From the NCBI GenBank assembly GCA_023415605.1, contig JAEZKB010000048.1, positions 1 to 8,846 on the forward strand: DNA of 8,846 nucleotides, given 5' to 3'. How positions within the stretch are numbered: the stretch's first letter is position 1; each line of letters begins with the position of its first letter. A program made the position numbers and the translations under genes. The notes beneath the pieces are model-generated. The model was not told where the DNA came from. It saw only the letters and a list, made by a program, of their open reading frames with translations, and did no database searches. Shown here in pieces: positions 6,492 to 8,846 of the stretch. The stretch is from Pseudomonadota bacterium (GTDB taxonomy: Bacteria > Pseudomonadota > Alphaproteobacteria > Rhizobiales > Devosiaceae).

Positions 6492-6552
6492 ACCCGCATA
6501 AAAACCAACACTTCGGAAGCCTGAGTCAAATCAGGGACTTGGCCGCAAAACG

Positions 6553-6581
6553 TTGACTTTCCGGGACGTGGGAGGCATATG
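6553..6581 (+). promoter_or_regulatory. Candidate argD promoter
   Basis: TTGACT (6553-6558), a 17-nt spacer and CATATG (6576-6581) form a plausible sigma-70-type promoter: a strong -35, and a -10 matching only in its central ATA. Transcription would begin near 6588, giving a leader of about 77 nt that consists largely of the hairpin at 6592-6617 and the argD ribosome binding site. Alternative starts further upstream cannot be excluded. Confidence 0.4.
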
Positions 6582-6591
6582 TCGGCCCCGC

Positions 6592-6627
6592 AACGCGGTG
6601 CTCAAAGGCAGCGCGTTTTTGGTTTTT
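6592..6627 (+). terminator. Terminator-like hairpin in the argD leader
   Basis: AACGCG (6592-6597) pairs with CGCGTT (6612-6617). After one G-G mismatch, TGCT (6599-6602) pairs with GGCA (6607-6610) with one G-T wobble, closing on a CAAA loop. The stem is followed by T-rich sequence: T at 6616-6620 (its first two bases pair in the stem), GG, then five T at 6623-6627. This has the form of an intrinsic terminator or attenuator ahead of argD, whose start is 38 nt further on. It may instead end a short upstream transcript. The interrupted T tract and the mismatch weaken it. Confidence 0.45.
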
Positions 6628-6664
6628 GTGGGGCAATTGCAACACCTCGGACAAGGGGACGAAC

Positions 6665-7858
6665 ATGTCGGCCATTTACGGCACCTACGCCAGATCACCA
6701 CTCGCATTCGAGCGGGGCGAAGGCGTGCGACTGTTCGACCAGGAGAACCGACCCTATCTGGATTTCCACTCCGGCGTCGCGGTCAATGCGCTCGGCTATA
6801 ACGACCCGCATCTGGTCAAGACCCTGCGCGACGCGGCCGACAAGGTCTGGCATACGTCCAACGTATTCACCATTCCCCAGCAAGAAAAGCTGGCGGAGCG
6901 CCTGACGGCGATAACCTTCGCCGACAAGGTGTTCTTCACCAATTCGGGCGCGGAGGCGGTCGAATGCGCCATCAAGACGGCGCGGCGCTATTTCTGGGAC
7001 AAGGGTCAGGCTGATCGGTATGAGATCATCGCCTTTACCGGATCGTTCCATGGCCGCACGCTGGCGACCGTCGCCGCGGCCGGCAACGAGCATTATGTCG
7101 AAGGCTTCGGTCCGCCGCTCGAAGGCTTCAAGCACATCGCGCCCAATGACATTGAATTGGTTAAGGCAGCGATCACGCCAAAAACCTGCGCCATCCTCAT
7201 CGAACCGGTGCAGGGCGAGGGCGGTGCCACCGCCATGAGCAACGAATTCATGCGCGGGCTGCGTGAACTTTGCGACAAGCATGACATGCTTCTGGTGCTC
7301 GATGAAGTGCAGTGCGGCTATGGCCGTACCGGCAAGATGTTCGCGCATCAGTGGAGCGGCATCGAGCCCGACATCATGGCCGTCGCCAAAGGTATCGGTG
7401 GCGGCTTTCCCCTTGGCGCCTGCCTCGCCAAAGAGCACGTCGCCAAGGCGATGGTGTTCGGCACGCATGGCTCGACCTATGGTGGCAATCCGCTGGCCTG
7501 CACCATCGGCAACGCCGTGCTCGACCGCATTACCGAACCGGGCTTCCTCGATCATGTCGAGAAGATGGGCCAGCGCCTCGCCTGGCACCTCGGGCAGCTG
7601 GCGCAGCGCTTCCCCCAGTACGTTCTCGAGACGCGCGGAAAAGGGCTACTCGCTGGCATCAAGATCGCACCGCAGATTCCGATCCGCGACTTCGTCGGCC
7701 GCCTGCGCGACCGGCACCAGCTGCTGGCCATGGGCGCCGGCGAGAACGTGCTGCGCCTCTTGCCGCCGCTGATCATCACCGAGGCCGATATCGAAGAAGC
7801 CGTCGGCAAGATCGCCGATGCCCTGACCGCCATCGACAAGGAGACCGCCGCGGCCTGA
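6665..7858 (+). CDS. argD: Acetylornithine aminotransferase ArgD
   Basis: PLP-dependent class-III aminotransferase of arginine biosynthesis, converting N-acetylglutamate 5-semialdehyde plus glutamate to N2-acetylornithine and 2-oxoglutarate in the cytoplasm. Some family members also act on succinyldiaminopimelate. 397 aa, the usual length. Seen: N93-S94-G95-A96-E97 phosphate-binding loop, F-H-G-R-T, D213-E214-V215-Q216 contacting the cofactor ring, Schiff-base lysine K242 in V-A-K-G-I-G-G-G-F-P-L, and T271 in H-G-S-T-Y-G-G-N-P. Start: ATG at 6665 has AAGGGGA at 6653-6659 just upstream and gives the conserved A-I-Y-G-T-Y-A-R beginning. An in-frame TTG at 6626 would add 13 unconserved residues. 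It is divergent from gcrA and 33 nt ahead of argF, with which it forms an operon. A succinyl- or ornithine-type aminotransferase is the main alternative, made unlikely by the argF neighbour. Confidence 0.94.
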   Translation: MSAIYGTYARSPLAFERGEGVRLFDQENRPYLDFHSGVAVNALGYNDPHLVKTLRDAADKVWHTSNVFTIPQQEKLAERLTAITFADKVFFTNSGAEAVECAIKTARRYFWDKGQADRYEIIAFTGSFHGRTLATVAAAGNEHYVEGFGPPLEGFKHIAPNDIELVKAAITPKTCAILIEPVQGEGGATAMSNEFMRGLRELCDKHDMLLVLDEVQCGYGRTGKMFAHQWSGIEPDIMAVAKGIGGGFPLGACLAKEHVAKAMVFGTHGSTYGGNPLACTIGNAVLDRITEPGFLDHVEKMGQRLAWHLGQLAQRFPQYVLETRGKGLLAGIKIAPQIPIRDFVGRLRDRHQLLAMGAGENVLRLLPPLIITEADIEEAVGKIADALTAIDKETAAA

Positions 7859-7891
7859 GGGCCCCGGCGCGTTTCCCGAAAGGACAGCGTG

Positions 7892-8818
7892 ATGACTGCC
7901 CAGCCGAGACATTTTCTCAATATTGACGACTTCACCTACGACCAGCTCCGCGGCATGCTCGACATGGCCGGCGAACTCAAGGCGCGCCTCGCCAAGGGTG
8001 ACCGCCCCCAGCTCCTCAAGGACAAGGTGCTGGCGATGATCTTCGACAAGCAGTCGACCCGCACCCGCGTGTCCTTCGACGTCGGCATGCGCCAGTTGGG
8101 CGGAGAAACACTGATGCTCTCGGGCAACGAGATGCAGCTCGCCCGCGAGGAGACGCTGACCGACACCGCCAAGGTGATGAGCCGCTATGTCGATGCGATC
8201 ATGATCCGCATCCTGAGCCATGCCGATCTTGTCGAACTCGCCGAGGCTTCGACGGTGCCCGTCATCAACGGCCTTACACGGCGCGCCCATCCCTGCCAGA
8301 TCATGGCGGACCTGATGACCTATGAGGAGCACCGCGGCTCGATCAAGGGCGCCAAGGTAGCCTGGGTCGGCGACAGCAACAACGTGCTGCATTCCTGGGT
8401 GAATGCGGCCGAGCTCTTCGAGTGCGAGCTGACCATTGCGGTGCCGGACGAGTATTGGCCAGAAAAGGACCTGATGCTCGACATCCAGAAGGCCGGCAAG
8501 TGGGTCAAGCTGATCGAGGATCCCCGCGCCGCCGTGGAGGGCGCCGACCTTGTCATCGCCGACACCTGGGTATCGATGGGTGACACCGACGCCGCCGAGC
8601 GCCGCCGGGTCTTGAAAGCGTACCAGGTCAACACCAATTTGATGGCCTTGGCGGACAAGGATGCCTTGTTCATGCACTGTCTGCCTGCTCACCGCGGCGA
8701 TGAAGTCACCGATGAGGTCATAGATGGGCCGCAGTCGGTTGTCTTTGATGAAGCCGAAAACCGCTTGCACGCACAAAAGGCGATCCTCTGCTGGGTCTTC
8801 GGGATCGAAACGGTCTGA
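7892..8818 (+). CDS. argF: Ornithine carbamoyltransferase ArgF
   Basis: Cytoplasmic enzyme joining carbamoyl phosphate to ornithine to give citrulline, the sixth step of arginine biosynthesis. 308 aa, typical of the anabolic form. Seen: carbamoyl-phosphate-binding S55-T56-R57-T58-R59, H133-P134-C135-Q136, ornithine-binding D224 with S228-M-G, and the catalytic H262-C263-L264-P265 followed by A-H-R-G. All signature residues are present. Start: ATG at 7892 with AAGGA ending at 7884, seven bases upstream. A GTG at 7889 directly precedes it and would add a single residue but leaves only 4 nt to the ribosome binding site. The gap after argD is 33 nt without a terminator. The stop overlaps the next ATG by one base (TGATG). 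The D-x-x-x-S-M-G motif marks it as ornithine rather than aspartate carbamoyltransferase. Confidence 0.95.
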   Translation: MTAQPRHFLNIDDFTYDQLRGMLDMAGELKARLAKGDRPQLLKDKVLAMIFDKQSTRTRVSFDVGMRQLGGETLMLSGNEMQLAREETLTDTAKVMSRYVDAIMIRILSHADLVELAEASTVPVINGLTRRAHPCQIMADLMTYEEHRGSIKGAKVAWVGDSNNVLHSWVNAAELFECELTIAVPDEYWPEKDLMLDIQKAGKWVKLIEDPRAAVEGADLVIADTWVSMGDTDAAERRRVLKAYQVNTNLMALADKDALFMHCLPAHRGDEVTDEVIDGPQSVVFDEAENRLHAQKAILCWVFGIETV

Positions 8819-8846
8819 TGACTGAAACATTGCTGAGCTCGGTCGG
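8818..8846 (+). CDS. hslO: Start of a downstream gene, probably Hsp33 (partial)
   Basis: The ATG at 8818-8820 overlaps the argF TGA by one base and reads M-T-E-T-L-L-S-S-V before the window ends. The tight junction suggests co-transcription and coupled translation with argF. In many Hyphomicrobiales the gene after argF is hslO, encoding the redox-activated chaperone Hsp33, so that is the likely identity. Nine residues cannot prove it, and the symbol is inferred from gene order alone. Confidence 0.5.

Larger units (their letters stand above)
6329..6527. promoter_or_regulatory. Cluster of four GANTC (CcrM) methylation sites
   Basis: GAATC at 6329-6333, GAATC at 6451-6455, GAGTC at 6464-6468 and GAGTC at 6523-6527. 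A manual scan of the whole window found only three others (1104-1108, 3800-3804, 7675-7679), all inside genes. GANTC is the target of the CcrM adenine methyltransferase in Alphaproteobacteria, and methylated GANTC recruits GcrA. The cluster upstream of gcrA itself suggests methylation-dependent control of gcrA, argD or both. The sites are seen; methylation and function are inferred. Confidence 0.75.

Noticed and set aside
6633..6640. GCAATTGC palindrome in the argD leader
   Set aside because: An 8-bp palindrome is expected by chance and lies between the T tract and the ribosome binding site without other support.
6626..6664. In-frame TTG extension of argD
   Set aside because: No good ribosome binding site before 6626; ATG 6665 has AAGGGGA correctly placed and begins at the conserved sequence.
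6695..7588. 297-codon minus-strand frame opposite argD
   Set aside because: Shadow of argD; no recognisable motif, while argD has all its cofactor-binding residues.
7646..8830. 394-codon minus-strand frame opposite argF and the end of argD
   Set aside because: Spans two well-supported genes on the other strand; its composition mirrors their codon usage and it has no family resemblance.
1..8846. CRISPR array, tRNA, insertion sequence or phage remnants
   Set aside because: No spaced direct repeats, no tRNA-like cloverleaf or terminal inverted repeats with a transposase were seen; gene density and codon use look uniform core genome.

Overview
The window is about 60% GC and looks like ordinary core chromosome of an alphaproteobacterium, most likely of the Hyphomicrobiales (Rhizobiales). 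The pointers are a gcrA cell-cycle regulator gene (a family essentially confined to Alphaproteobacteria), PstC and PstA permeases with long extra N-terminal regions, and the order argD-argF followed by what is probably hslO. A Devosia-like genus is a guess from general resemblance only. I see no mobile element, CRISPR array, rRNA or tRNA, and no undescribed multi-gene system.

Layout. (1) 47-5105, + strand: pstC-pstA-pstB-phoU-phoB, a compact phosphate-uptake and phosphate-signalling operon with junctions from a 4-nt overlap to a 17-nt gap. The substrate-binding protein PstS and the kinase PhoR are not in the window and may lie to the left. (2) 5147-5656, + strand: a RimJ/RimL-type GNAT acetyltransferase with a TTG start, whose ribosome binding site lies inside a small hairpin. 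(3) 5718-6299, - strand: gcrA, also with a TTG start, convergent with the GNAT gene and followed by a clear intrinsic terminator in the gap. (4) 6300-6664: a 365-bp divergent control region between gcrA and argD. (5) 6665-8818, + strand: argD and argF, two consecutive steps from acetylornithine semialdehyde to citrulline, then the first codons of a further gene (probably hslO) cut by the window edge.

The part most worth attention is the gcrA/argD intergenic region. By manual scan, four of the seven GANTC sites (the CcrM methylation motif) in the window lie within 199 bp there. One falls in the spacer of a candidate gcrA promoter and another abuts its -35 hexamer, the kind of arrangement expected for a GcrA/CcrM-controlled promoter and possible autoregulation. 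The same region holds a 14-bp perfect palindrome, a 16-bp inverted repeat, and a terminator-like hairpin with a T-rich tail just upstream of argD.

How the genes work together: PstC/PstA form the channel and PstB the ATPase of the high-affinity phosphate importer. PhoU links transporter state to the PhoR kinase, and PhoB is the response regulator that normally activates this operon. ArgD makes N-acetylornithine, other enzymes convert it to ornithine, and ArgF makes citrulline. GcrA couples DNA methylation state to sigma-70 transcription during the cell cycle.
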